Shown: one piece after another, positions 33,309 to 40,403 of the stretch
How positions within the stretch are numbered: the first letter of the stretch is position 1
Layout: the number at the start of each line of letters is the position of its first letter
DNA from: a virus
Strand: one strand, 5' to 3'
Virus record (IMG/VR): IMGVR_UViG_3300009762_000001
Span: 1-47,764 of that record
Length of the DNA: 47,764 nucleotides
Translations under genes and position numbers: made by a program
The notes under the pieces: model-generated
Database searches by the model: none
Told to the model about the DNA's origin: nothing
The model's input: only the letters and a program-made list of their open reading frames with translations

Positions 33309-33442
33309 AAACTCCCCCAGAGCTAGACCGAATCACAGATCGCGTGCTGGCCTATCGCCCGAAACCCAAGACGAAAGCGGCCAAGCGCCGGAAGCGAAGG
33401 AATCAATATGCGAAGCGTCGAAGGAGCGAGTCATCTATATAA
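33305..33442 (+). CDS. IS passenger ORF 3, basic microprotein
   Basis: 45 residues; its ATG overlaps the transposase stop (ATGA). Begins MKTPPELDRITDRVLAYRPK and ends in an Arg/Lys-rich tail. It reaches into the right terminal repeat. Could bind DNA as an accessory factor. Confidence 0.65.
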   Translation: MKTPPELDRITDRVLAYRPKPKTKAAKRRKRRNQYAKRRRSESSI

Positions 33443-33447
33443 TTCCC

Positions 33448-33455
33448 ATTGTTTT
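33448..33455. repeat. Target-site duplication, right copy
   Basis: ATTGTTTT directly outside the right terminal inverted repeat. Confidence 0.9.
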
Positions 33456-33465
33456 GGTGAGTCAT

Positions 33466-33509
33466 TAGCAGAGACAAATTCTTCGAGGTGGGGGCCGGTG
33501 TCTCTGCTA
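33466..33509. repeat. Perfect 11-bp inverted repeat beside the IS
   Basis: TAGCAGAGACA (33466-33476) and TGTCTCTGCTA (33499-33509), 22-base loop. Lies within the 5' part of the split gene, ten bases outside the target duplication. Confidence 0.6.
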
Positions 33510-33588
33510 GAAGTTTCCGGCACGCCCACACTCAAAGACATCCCAAGCATATCACAGCCGGGGAGATTGTCTAACAAAAAATCGCGCA

Positions 33589-33738
33589 TCATTCCATCTC
33601 CACCATCGTCCCCGCCGGGACAGCAATCGCGGCCTTCCAGATCAACTGGCAGGCTTCGAGGCGCGGCCCGAGTTCCACGGCCTTCGTCCGCCACAGGTAG
33701 TCGTGGGCGTGAACGAGGATTATGAATACACTTTTCAT
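33589..33738 (-). CDS. 49-residue protein, unknown
   Basis: ATG at 33738 with GGTGAG six bases upstream. Begins MKSVFIILVHAHDYLWRTKA. Overlaps the genes on both sides by four bases. Function unknown. Confidence 0.5.
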   Translation of the reverse strand: MKSVFIILVHAHDYLWRTKAVELGPRLEACQLIWKAAIAVPAGTMVEME

Positions 33739-33815
33739 AAACTCACCAGCCTGTAATTGAACGTCCTGCCAGAAAGCCGCTGGCACTGGATCACGTGGCC
33801 CTTCGCGCGCATCAT
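33735..33815 (-). CDS. 26-30-residue basic microprotein
   Basis: ATG at 33815 overlaps the endonuclease stop (ATGA); an earlier ATG at 33827 is also in frame. Reads MMRAKGHVIQCQRLSGRTFN and ends overlapping the next ATG. Accepted because both ends are coupled to neighbours. Confidence 0.4.
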   Translation of the reverse strand: MMRAKGHVIQCQRLSGRTFNYRLVSL

Positions 33816-34345
33816 ATGTGTTTCCATGTCTGTCGTCCTAGAATTCCAACGACATTTCGTAAAGCCAAATTATATTTTTCAGCAAGATACTTTGCGGTAA
33901 CTTTGCGCGGGATATATTCTGCCCTGATTTTCAACACCGTAGCATTATCGGTCTTAGATGAAGGGCGTTGTTCACCGCGAAGCGTTCGGTCGCGTCCTTT
34001 TCTTCTCATGTCAGCCAGATTGTCGGCTTGGGTGCCCTCAATGATATGCCGCGGGTTGAAGCAAGGTGGATTATCGCATGTGTGTAAGCCGTTCGGCGTT
34101 GGCCAATGCCCGTGAGTAAAAAAGAATGCAAGTCTATGCACTGGAACTGATCTACCTTCGTACCAAACTCCGCCGTAATCTCTGTAGCTCTTACTGAATG
34201 GCCAAAGCAAACAATCATCACTCTTGTGGTTCGCGATACTTCGTTTAAGATACTCAAGAGTCCCTTTCCACATGGGATTGCGCGGGCCACACACTTTGCG
34301 TTTAGCTATATGTTCGGGAGTCTGTTTATACCCAAATTTCGTCAT
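33812..34345 (-). CDS. HNH homing endonuclease with NUMOD-like repeat
   Basis: 177 residues; TTAGGAG upstream of ATG. The HNH core is GLHTCDNPPCFNPRHIIEGT with the following QADNLADMRRKGR; first His is in VPVHRLAF. N-terminal TPEHIAKRKVCGPRNPMWKG is a NUMOD3-like segment. The C-terminus holds a helix-turn-helix-like DNA-reader (TAKYLAEKYNLALRNVVGIL). AT-rich. A free-standing mobile endonuclease. Confidence 0.88.
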   Translation of the reverse strand: MTKFGYKQTPEHIAKRKVCGPRNPMWKGTLEYLKRSIANHKSDDCLLWPFSKSYRDYGGVWYEGRSVPVHRLAFFFTHGHWPTPNGLHTCDNPPCFNPRHIIEGTQADNLADMRRKGRDRTLRGEQRPSSKTDNATVLKIRAEYIPRKVTAKYLAEKYNLALRNVVGILGRQTWKHI

Positions 34346-34380
34346 AAAATACTCCTAACTGGAGGCTATGGAGTCGAGAG

Positions 34381-34596
34381 TCATATTTTCGCCGATCTTT
34401 TCGATTTGTAAAGCTGTTTGCGGAGGTCTTTGATGTATACAGTCAAATCCTTCACTGCAATACGCGAGAACTCCCGCGATTCGATAGCCTCTTTCAATCT
34501 ATCTTCCAACGATCTCCATTGCGGTCGTGGCAAAGGATCGCCAGTTATCGGGTCTAATCCTTGACGTATCATGTCTGCGAAGGCTTTACAGGTCAT
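34381..34596 (-). CDS. 71-residue basic helical protein
   Basis: ATG at 34596 with GGAGAG five bases upstream. Ends in a Lys/Arg-rich helix (VYIKDLRKQLYKSKRSAK). Unknown function. Confidence 0.6.
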   Translation of the reverse strand: MTCKAFADMIRQGLDPITGDPLPRPQWRSLEDRLKEAIESREFSRIAVKDLTVYIKDLRKQLYKSKRSAKI

Positions 34597-34768
34597 AATC
34601 TCTCCAGCACTTCCGTTCTCACTTCCCTCTGCGCCTGATGCCTGTTCTCGTCGACCAGCGCGGCCACAAGCCCTTGCAGACTAGGCGGTGGATGTCGGAT
34701 TCTTTTTCGTCAACCACGCTATCCGTATGAGTCGCTGGTTTCTCAGGATGGAAATAGCAATTGCTCAT
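34593..34768 (-). pseudogene. Small Cys/His ORF, apparently frameshifted
   Basis: ATG at 34768 overlaps the upstream stop. Starts MSNCYFHPEKPATHTDSVVD, a likely metal-binding start, and reaches TGA at 34619 after 49 codons. A second frame (LQGLVAALVDENRHQAQREV...) reads as good protein and ends at TGA 34593, overlapping the next ATG. The two parts may once have been one gene of about 60 codons, joined by one extra or missing base near 34690. Alternatively a short 49-residue gene. Confidence 0.4.
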
Positions 34769-35037
34769 GACTTCACCAGTTCAATGTGGCTTATTGCGAC
34801 CGATGCCGAATATTTGCCGTCATCTGAGCGAACATACACGCTTGCCGTACCGCCGATCTCGTATACACCGTCGTACTTGATCGTTCCCAATCGGCCCTCG
34901 CCTTCGCGGATTCCGCTCCAAAACCGAACTCGCGTTCCCTTAGCCACAGTCTCAAGACTGACCATTTTAAAGTGTCCCTTCTTTGCGCCGCTTTTGGATT
35001 TGATTACGGACCCGCTTGTACCAGTAGTCCGTATCAT
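34765..35037 (-). CDS. 90-residue small beta-barrel-like protein
   Basis: ATG at 35037 (ATGA overlap). Basic N-terminus (SGSVIKSKSGAKKGHF) then a beta-rich segment VAKGTRVRFWSGIREGEGRL, TIKYDGVYEIGGTASVYVRS resembling an SH3-like barrel. Possibly nucleic acid binding. A longer frame to 35310 is a shadow. Confidence 0.6.
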   Translation of the reverse strand: MIRTTGTSGSVIKSKSGAKKGHFKMVSLETVAKGTRVRFWSGIREGEGRLGTIKYDGVYEIGGTASVYVRSDDGKYSASVAISHIELVKS

Positions 35038-35288
35038 GCTTTCGCACGCTTTCTTCCTTCTTGAAACGCCCTCACAGTCTCGGGCCGGACCTTCGCCACC
35101 GCGTCGATCTTCTCGATCTCGAACCTGAACAAAGTCCTCTGGCAGTCGACCGGCATGTGTCTCCGCTCGGAATACCAGTGCGCCACTTCGTTCCCGGACA
35201 CGCCGAACATCAAGCCCAGCTTGTCGAAGCTCAACCCCGTGCGGTCCTTGAACCGCTGGATGCGTTTGTTTGCAGTGCGGTCTATCAC
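35034..35288 (-). CDS. Helix-turn-helix (Cro/CI-like) protein
   Basis: 84 residues from GTG at 35288, overlapping the helicase stop (GTGA). The segment LSFDKLGLMFGVSGNEVAHW followed by YSERRHMPVDCQRTLFRFE fits an Xre-type HTH. A transcriptional regulator in the replication block. Confidence 0.65.
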   Translation of the reverse strand: MIDRTANKRIQRFKDRTGLSFDKLGLMFGVSGNEVAHWYSERRHMPVDCQRTLFRFEIEKIDAVAKVRPETVRAFQEGRKRAKA

Positions 35289-36607
35289 TTTTCGTACCAA
35301 CTTTCTGCATTAGATTCTCCGCTCTCTGCCGCTCTCGGGAGGAACACGAGCTGCTTGTTGTCGAACATCACTGGAACTGAGTCCACGGGGCCTTCCCTCT
35401 GCTTTGCCACGATGATCTCATCCATCCGCGTAAACCCTGTTTTCTTGTCCAGTGGGCGGTAGACGAGCAGCACCAAGTGGGCGTCGTTCTCCACGTCTCC
35501 CGATTCCTTCAGGTCGAACAGTACCGGGCGACGTTTCATCTTCTCCGCTGGCCGTCCGAACTGCGAGACGCCAATCACCACGACCTTCTGCTTCTTGGCG
35601 AGTTCGCGCAGCGCGGCAGAACATGAAGAAATCCTCTGCGCCCGGTTGTCGCCTTCGCCTTGCATGAGTTGGATGTAATCTACGGCCACGAGTTTTATCC
35701 CATGCTTGCGGATCATCATCGTGGCGTGCGACGTGAACTCGCCGGCGGTCACTGACGAAGCATCGTTCACCCAGAGTGGCCACTGATCTAGCACGGCTTT
35801 GGACTCCATGAACATCGCGCGCTCGCTCGGCTCCATCCGCTTCGGGTTCCTCAACTTCCATCCTGTAACCGCGCCTTTCGTCACGAGCGGGATGCAACGA
35901 GAAAGCACGGCCTGCTTAGTCATCTCCTGGGAGAACAGCAAGCACGGTATTTCAGCTTCGCAGTTCGCGGCGATGATCTGAGTGACGAACGGCGTCTTGC
36001 CTTCGTTCGTCCAGCCGCCTATGACCACGAACTCTCCGGGATGGAGTCCTCCGGTCAGTTCGTCCAGGTCGGTCAAACCGCTGCTCAGCGCCTTCGACTT
36101 CGCCGCGCCGGTCGAGAGCTTCATCACGTAGTCGTAGAACACGTCCGAGAACTCGCTGAGCCGCAGGGAATCCGAACTCTGGCCGTACTCCGCCATCTCA
36201 ACCAGTTTGTCGTAGGTCACGGACAGCACGGATTCGTTGTCCTCGGATGCATCCCGCGCCTGCAATAGAGCAGACTCGAATTCCTGAATGATCTTCCGGC
36301 GGTGAGCTGCCCGGATGACTTCTTGCACGTGCGGGGCGATCTTGCGCGTCCCCGCGGCGTTGAAGTCCATGATGTACGCCGTCAGCCCGTGGTTCTTCGG
36401 GAACATGTCCGCCAGTATCACTTCGTCGACCTGCTCTCCGCCTTTGACGCGCCGCTCGATGGCCTTGAAGATTTCCCGGTGGTAGCTGTTCTGGAAGTGC
36501 TCCGGCCGCAACCGCTCGGCGAAGCAGAAAAGTTCGTTGTCCAGCAAGACTGACTGCAGGACGACCTTCTCCGACTCCATCGCTGCCTGCTGATCGACTA
36601 GCTGCAC
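35285..36607 (-). CDS. Replicative DNA helicase, DnaB family
   Basis: 440 residues from GTG at 36607. N-terminal primase-interaction domain (ESEKVVLQSVLLDNELFCFA). RecA-like domain: GLTDLDELTGGLHPGEFVVI, Walker A GGWTNEGKT (Trp-Thr-Asn-Glu in the loop is unusual), Walker B IKLVAVDYIQLMQG, and the later VIGVSQFGRPAEKMKRRPVL with the arginine-rich region. Unwinds DNA at the phage fork. It follows the initiator-like gene. Confidence 0.9.
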   Translation of the reverse strand: MQLVDQQAAMESEKVVLQSVLLDNELFCFAERLRPEHFQNSYHREIFKAIERRVKGGEQVDEVILADMFPKNHGLTAYIMDFNAAGTRKIAPHVQEVIRAAHRRKIIQEFESALLQARDASEDNESVLSVTYDKLVEMAEYGQSSDSLRLSEFSDVFYDYVMKLSTGAAKSKALSSGLTDLDELTGGLHPGEFVVIGGWTNEGKTPFVTQIIAANCEAEIPCLLFSQEMTKQAVLSRCIPLVTKGAVTGWKLRNPKRMEPSERAMFMESKAVLDQWPLWVNDASSVTAGEFTSHATMMIRKHGIKLVAVDYIQLMQGEGDNRAQRISSCSAALRELAKKQKVVVIGVSQFGRPAEKMKRRPVLFDLKESGDVENDAHLVLLVYRPLDKKTGFTRMDEIIVAKQREGPVDSVPVMFDNKQLVFLPRAAESGESNAESWYEK

Positions 36608-37413
36608 TCTGCCCTCCCGTACTTGTTCAGCGTTCCGGTTTCGTAGCGAGGAAGACGAGAAATATAAAAGGCAGGTTGCTCAGCTGGTGCGTGATCCTTC
36701 GACTCGTGATAGTTATCGAGCATCGCGACCAGCCGTTTCTCAGTAAGTGTCTTATCTTCTGAGAGTAACCGCTTGAGGTTTTTCCCAGCAGTGCCGTTGA
36801 AGTGGGGCGGAGCTTTTACGTAGTGCTGGTGAGCTTTAAAGATTAACTCTGTGAATCTTTCGTACCGTAAGTCTGCTGTAGTCTTGTGCCCGTTCCCGTT
36901 CTTGGGAGCAGGAGGGTTGGAATCGAGTTTGAAATCGTCGGTCGGAAGCGCAGCTGACGACAGTTGTTCTTGAGTATTGTTATAAGTCTTGTTAGGGGTA
37001 CATTCCTGTCCGCTATTTTTGTAAGAAATGTCCGCTTTCCCGTGTAGTTTTTGTCCGCTTTCGATAGCGGATATTTTGTCCGCTATCGACAAAAGAGCAT
37101 ATTCGTGATGCCGTCCAACTTTCTTTCTAGAGATCAACTTTGCACTGAGCAATTCGTCCATCGAACGTCGTACTGTCCGCTCGTCTATGCCGATCATCTC
37201 TGCCAGTAACTCCTGAGATGGAAAGCATTGTTGACTACTGTTGTTGGCCATTCGACACAGAGCCAAGTAGAGCATGAACGTAGTAGATTGGAGGCGCTTG
37301 GCGAAGAAGTCGAAGACGGCATTAGATACCCAGAGGAACCCGCCTCGGCGGTCTCGTACTTCAAAAGTTTCTTCTGCAAAACTATCAGCAGAAGTGCGAT
37401 CATCATTTTCCAT
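36598..37413 (-). CDS. Replication initiator-like winged-helix protein
   Basis: 271 residues, ATG start. The N-terminal 110 residues (WVSNAVFDFFAKRLQSTTFM, LCRMANNSSQQCFPSQELLA, IGIDERTVRRSMDELLSAKL) have the winged-helix layout of phage initiators such as the DnaD/lambda O class. C-terminal part helical and basic; the linker is Asn/Pro-rich. Probably loads the DnaB-type helicase encoded next. Confidence 0.75.
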   Translation of the reverse strand: MENDDRTSADSFAEETFEVRDRRGGFLWVSNAVFDFFAKRLQSTTFMLYLALCRMANNSSQQCFPSQELLAEMIGIDERTVRRSMDELLSAKLISRKKVGRHHEYALLSIADKISAIESGQKLHGKADISYKNSGQECTPNKTYNNTQEQLSSAALPTDDFKLDSNPPAPKNGNGHKTTADLRYERFTELIFKAHQHYVKAPPHFNGTAGKNLKRLLSEDKTLTEKRLVAMLDNYHESKDHAPAEQPAFYISRLPRYETGTLNKYGRAECS

Positions 37414-37430
37414 GTGTTAGACCTTTTTGT

Positions 37431-37474
37431 GCTCTCTCTGGACTGGGAGGTCTAGGCCCAGCCCGAGAGAGAGC
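37431..37474 (-). promoter_or_regulatory. Stem-loop in the leader of the replication operon
   Basis: Nine-base arms GCTCTCTCT / AGAGAGAGC enclose a second stem CTGGG / CCCAG. Lies between the promoter at 37502-37530 and the ATG at 37413. Could be an mRNA regulatory structure or an attenuator. Confidence 0.5.
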
Positions 37475-37501
37475 GAAGTGTCACTTGGCAGCGACAGTTA
37501 A

Positions 37502-37530
37502 ATTCTAAAATTCTATCAGACAAGAGTAAA
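37502..37530 (-). promoter_or_regulatory. Promoter of the replication operon
   Basis: Minus strand TTTACT (37530-37525), 17-base spacer, TAGAAT (37507-37502), same hexamers and spacing as at 22892-22920. In a 154-base gap between genes. A CTGCAANNTTGCAG copy lies 56 bases upstream (37586-37599). Confidence 0.6.
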
Positions 37531-37567
37531 GCCCTTTTTCACCGAGCAAACACGCGGCCTTCACGCG

Positions 37568-38326
37568 CTATGGAAATTCGTGAATCTGCAAGTTTGCAGG
37601 TATCAGCGCTTTTCCAGCTGCGGGAGTGAGTGCCGAGAACTGCTTGACGAACAGCTTGGTCCCGACAGCCTTGCACTCTGCCCGAAGATTAATCAGCCAC
37701 TCCAGTTTCATCGGTCGGCGAGCGTGCCCACTTTCTCCTCCGAAGATGATCCAGTCCGGAGGCACGTTGTAGTAAAAGCCAGACAACGGACTCTGCACTA
37801 TCGAGACCGGACCGAGCGCCGGTTCGTAGCTGATCCAGTTCACTCCGCCGCGCTGAATCGAGACTTCGCAGATGATCGGGTAGCGGATGTCGTAGAACTC
37901 TTGATTTTCAGCCGTCGCTCCGTACCACACGTTGTTGTGCTTGAAGTCTTTCGGCAAGTAACGCTCGTAACGCTGCGGCCGCTTCGTGAGCAGTTGCCAG
38001 ATGAGGTTCGGGGTCTGGTCGATCAACGTCCACAGTCGCTCCCTCTGGCCTTCGGGAGCCTCGTCGTCCATTATGTCGCACATCGAACCGCAGAACACTT
38101 TACGCTTGACGCTTTCCTTGGCGGCTTTCTTATCCCAGCGCAAAGGATCGTTCCAGTAATGATCGCTCATAATCCGGCGTGACTCGCCTTTGCCCCAGTG
38201 TGCTCCGCCGACGCGCTTATCAAAGGCTTCAGCATAGCAGTGATCGCAACCTGGAGACACTTTCGTGCAACCCCACCACGGATTGAACGTCGCGTCTGTC
38301 CAAGAAATGCCAGTTGTCTCTGCCAC
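37568..38326 (-). CDS. Phage Gp37/Gp68 (DUF5131) family protein
   Basis: 252 residues; GTG at 38326 overlaps the previous stop by one base (TAGTG). TTGISWTDATFNPWWGCTKV, SPGCDHCYAE with CxxC, VFCGSMCDIMD and the later LLTKRPQRYERYL, IIFGGESGHARRP are hallmarks of this phage/bacterial family, radical SAM-like in fold. Biochemical role not established. One palindrome copy near the 3' end. Confidence 0.85.
   Translation of the reverse strand: MAETTGISWTDATFNPWWGCTKVSPGCDHCYAEAFDKRVGGAHWGKGESRRIMSDHYWNDPLRWDKKAAKESVKRKVFCGSMCDIMDDEAPEGQRERLWTLIDQTPNLIWQLLTKRPQRYERYLPKDFKHNNVWYGATAENQEFYDIRYPIICEVSIQRGGVNWISYEPALGPVSIVQSPLSGFYYNVPPDWIIFGGESGHARRPMKLEWLINLRAECKAVGTKLFVKQFSALTPAAGKALIPANLQIHEFP
37586..37599. 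repeat. Palindrome CTGCAA-GT-TTGCAG, upstream of replication promoter
   Basis: Exact copy near the end of the DUF5131 gene, 56 bases from the -35. Confidence 0.75.
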
Positions 38327-38571
38327 TACGAATCCCCCTTCAACTCTGATTCCCCGTGAGAGATGAACTCTCGCAGAATCTTCGCCCCGCATTCCCAACT
38401 GCAAACCTCTTGCGGCTCATCGGCAGCTTGATACGGCAGAGCACTGGACGGTGGAACCATTGCGATAAAACGCGGCACATCCTGCTCGCGTCCGATTCCA
38501 ATGCGCGCGAATATCTGACTCTGTTTCAACTCTTGTCCGCAACCGTCACAGGTGATGATTTCGATTCTCAT
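38326..38571 (-). CDS. 81-residue zinc-binding protein
   Basis: ITCDGCGQELKQSQIFARIG near the start gives CxxC and VCSWECGAKIL later gives CxxxC, a likely zinc site with two separate Cys pairs. Coupled to the DUF5131 gene. Function unknown. Confidence 0.6.
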   Translation of the reverse strand: MRIEIITCDGCGQELKQSQIFARIGIGREQDVPRFIAMVPPSSALPYQAADEPQEVCSWECGAKILREFISHGESELKGDS

Positions 38572-38793
38572 TCAGCAATCCCCCTTCAACTCCCGGATGC
38601 TGGCCGAGACCTGCTCGGGATGGTCAGCCGGGTCGATCCGTTCATAGCAGGCGTCGCACACGACGTCCCACTCCGATTCGGGGACGGCGCCGAAGTAAGA
38701 TTCCATCTCGGCTGTCGCGTCGGCGCGCGTCCAGGTTCCGTCCGTAACGAACTCGAACGTCTCGCGGCACAGGGTGCAGGTGAAAGTGTTCAT
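38572..38793 (-). CDS. 73-residue zinc ribbon protein
   Basis: ATG at 38793, overlapping the upstream stop. FTCTLCRETFEFVTDGTW and VVCDACYERI give CxxC...CxxC, a pattern common in small phage proteins that also carry an acidic middle. Possibly regulatory. Confidence 0.65.
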   Translation of the reverse strand: MNTFTCTLCRETFEFVTDGTWTRADATAEMESYFGAVPESEWDVVCDACYERIDPADHPEQVSASIRELKGDC

Positions 38794-39071
38794 ACGGTAC
38801 TTCCATTGCGGTACTGCTCGTTGCAAATTCTTCGCTCTGCATTCAGCCGCGCTTGGTCCAATAAAAACGAGAGTTGAGACCGTCCATGCTTTGTGTCTGG
38901 AATGCGGCAATTGTTTATGTACGGCACTCCATTCGCATCGATGGTTAGTTCTTTCGGTAAGTCTTCCGGCTTGAGCATGTAATATTCCCATAACGCATTC
39001 CGTTCAGCGTCGAGCTGTTTGCTGATCTGCGCACATGCACCTTCCCAGATATTCGGTTTATCGCTCGTCAT
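38790..39071 (-). CDS. 93-residue helical protein, unknown
   Basis: ATG at 39071 with GGAGGG seven bases upstream. SKQLDAERNALWEYYMLKPE is strongly helical; the C-terminus is basic. Not recognised. Confidence 0.6.
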   Translation of the reverse strand: MTSDKPNIWEGACAQISKQLDAERNALWEYYMLKPEDLPKELTIDANGVPYINNCRIPDTKHGRSQLSFLLDQARLNAERRICNEQYRNGSTV

Positions 39072-39111
39072 CTTCCCTCCACCTCGCACATCAGGTCGTC
39101 GCTCAGCAGAC

Positions 39112-39321
39112 TTATTCGGACGGCCAACGCCGTCGAGGATGCAGAATCACAGCTCCGTCTTGCGAAACGTACACAGCCCCAATGTCTGGATTGGCGGTCC
39201 GCATCGCTTCATTTCTGTTTATCCATCCATCTTCGTACAGCAACCAATCTTCCGGCTTCGATCCTACGACGTGCGCGAGCACCCAGAATGGGATTTCAAA
39301 ACCTTCCGCGTTCAGATTCAT
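39112..39321 (-). CDS. 69-residue protein, unknown
   Basis: ATG at 39321 (overlap with the zinc finger stop; AGGA upstream). Begins MNLNAEGFEIPFWVLAHVVG and ends basic. Unknown. Confidence 0.55.
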   Translation of the reverse strand: MNLNAEGFEIPFWVLAHVVGSKPEDWLLYEDGWINRNEAMRTANPDIGAVYVSQDGAVILHPRRRWPSE

Positions 39322-39443
39322 CGTTTCCTCCCGCCCGAGTGCACCTGCCGGTTGTGCCGCTGGAGGTCGTCGATGCTCTCGAAAGCCTCCGGCGGGTCGC
39401 AACTGTGGCACCAAGCCCGCGCAGGCTCCCCGATTTGCTGCAT
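39318..39443 (-). CDS. 41-residue C2H2 zinc finger microprotein
   Basis: ATG at 39443. ARAWCHSCDPPEAFESIDDL followed by QRHNRQVHSGG: CxxC, 15 residues, HxxxxxH, a C2H2-like finger. TGA overlaps the following ATG. DNA or RNA binding is plausible. Confidence 0.6.
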   Translation of the reverse strand: MQQIGEPARAWCHSCDPPEAFESIDDLQRHNRQVHSGGRKR

Positions 39444-39473
39444 CCACTAAACAAAAATATGCAATTCATGCGA

Positions 39474-39998
39474 TCAGATCAAAGAGCGTTGCCGCTGTAC
39501 GTCCTTCAGTACTACCCATCCACGGGGATCGATCTTACTAATTGAGAATTCGGGGATTCTGACGACGTCCTCGATACGAATCAACGTCGCAAAAGATGCG
39601 GCGCGTTTTTTTGCCCAGAACTCGGAATCGTCCATGCACAATGCAGTGGCAAACTGCTCAATTTCAGACCAAGTCGTCGGATCAAGGTGATAATACCAAG
39701 CATTCGATACCCGACAGACTCCGCAAATTGGTCCGCTCGACTGCTTCAACACCACCAGATCCCCCTTTCTGACTTGCTCAAAGGGGGCGTGCCGATGAAC
39801 GCTAAATCTAGATTCGATCGTCTTCTTTCCTTCAAGAACGAATCTGAGGTATGGTTCAATGAAAACCGCAAGATGAATGCTGTTGTCCAGAGTCTCTGCA
39901 AGGATGCCCTCCAGAAGTCCAGATAAAACAGTTCCTGCAATCTTGCCCCTGAGTTCAGGAAGCAAGTCGTTAGTCCACCAATCAGGTCCCTGCGTCAT
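39474..39998 (-). CDS. ASCH-domain protein
   Basis: 174 residues, ATG start. HLAVFIEPYLRFVLEGKKTI, ESRFSVHRHAPFEQVRKGDL, and LIRIEDVVRIPEFSISKIDP match the ASCH barrel, with ESR and KKT residues that bind RNA or nucleosides in the family. Could act on RNA or on modified cytidine. Position in the accessory region. Confidence 0.7.
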   Translation of the reverse strand: MTQGPDWWTNDLLPELRGKIAGTVLSGLLEGILAETLDNSIHLAVFIEPYLRFVLEGKKTIESRFSVHRHAPFEQVRKGDLVVLKQSSGPICGVCRVSNAWYYHLDPTTWSEIEQFATALCMDDSEFWAKKRAASFATLIRIEDVVRIPEFSISKIDPRGWVVLKDVQRQRSLI

Positions 39999-40005
39999 GT
40001 GCCTC

Positions 40006-40124
40006 TTAGCTTTTTGATTCCGCGATCAAAATGTTCAAAAACATTTCCAAGCGCTCGGCGTAATCCGGGGAAGGTTCAGCAGTTCAGTTTCGGTCTTCTT
40101 TTCGTCTTCCGCTGCCTTGTCCAT
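40006..40124 (-). pseudogene. Frameshifted 39-residue gene (run of C)
   Basis: ATG at 40124, three bases after an upstream stop. Reads MDKAAEDEKKTETELLNLP then stops in frame. Adding one base in the CCCC run (near 40070) joins it to the frame PDYAERLEMFLNILIAESKS, which ends at 40006, eight bases before the next gene. Either an assembly/sequencing error or a real frameshift. Confidence 0.4.
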
Positions 40125-40127
40125 GTC

Positions 40128-40403
40128 CTAGAGTACCGTTTCCGAGCTATTAGGCGACTTGAGAGCGATTGCCGGGGCTTCCGGGTAGATTTCCTCAGTC
40201 TTTTCCCCGGCAGGCTCCCTGAACAGCGGTTTCCTGCCGATCCTCAGCTTTTTCTTCTGGTACCGCTTCTGCTTGCGCAGGCGCGTCCAGTGGCAGACGC
40301 AGAGGGCCAAAACAGCCATCCCCAGCTTCCGCGGTCGTGCCGGATGACCGCAAGCCTTCTGCTGGCCATCCGACTTCGAGCGCGTCATGTAGCTGCAAAT
40401 CAC
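40128..40403 (-). CDS. 91-residue basic protein, unknown
   Basis: GTG at 40403 overlaps the upstream stop (GTGA). ACGHPARPRKLGMAVLALCV, CHWTRLRKQKRYQKKKL: two Cys and His with a highly basic middle. Possibly nucleic-acid binding. Confidence 0.6.
   Translation of the reverse strand: MICSYMTRSKSDGQQKACGHPARPRKLGMAVLALCVCHWTRLRKQKRYQKKKLRIGRKPLFREPAGEKTEEIYPEAPAIALKSPNSSETVL

Larger units (their letters stand above)
31663..33447 (+). mobile_element. IS1595-family (ISXO2-like) insertion sequence with passenger genes
   Basis: 1,785 bp bounded by inverted repeats of 23 bp (31663-31685 and 33425-33447; 22 matches) and by an 8-bp direct repeat. Carries a transposase and three small ORFs on the plus strand. 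Family IS1595 typically makes 8-bp duplications. The near-perfect ends and exact duplication mean a recent insertion. It splits a minus-strand phage gene. Confidence 0.92.
33448..33592 (-). pseudogene. 5' part of phage gene split by the IS element
   Basis: ATG at 33592 overlaps the upstream stop (ATGA). Reads MMRDFLLDNLPGCDMLGMSL and continues to NDSPKQ at the target duplication. Today the frame runs 17 bases further into the IS and stops at 33431. Rejoined with 31377-31654 it makes a 140-residue protein. Function unknown. Confidence 0.75.
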
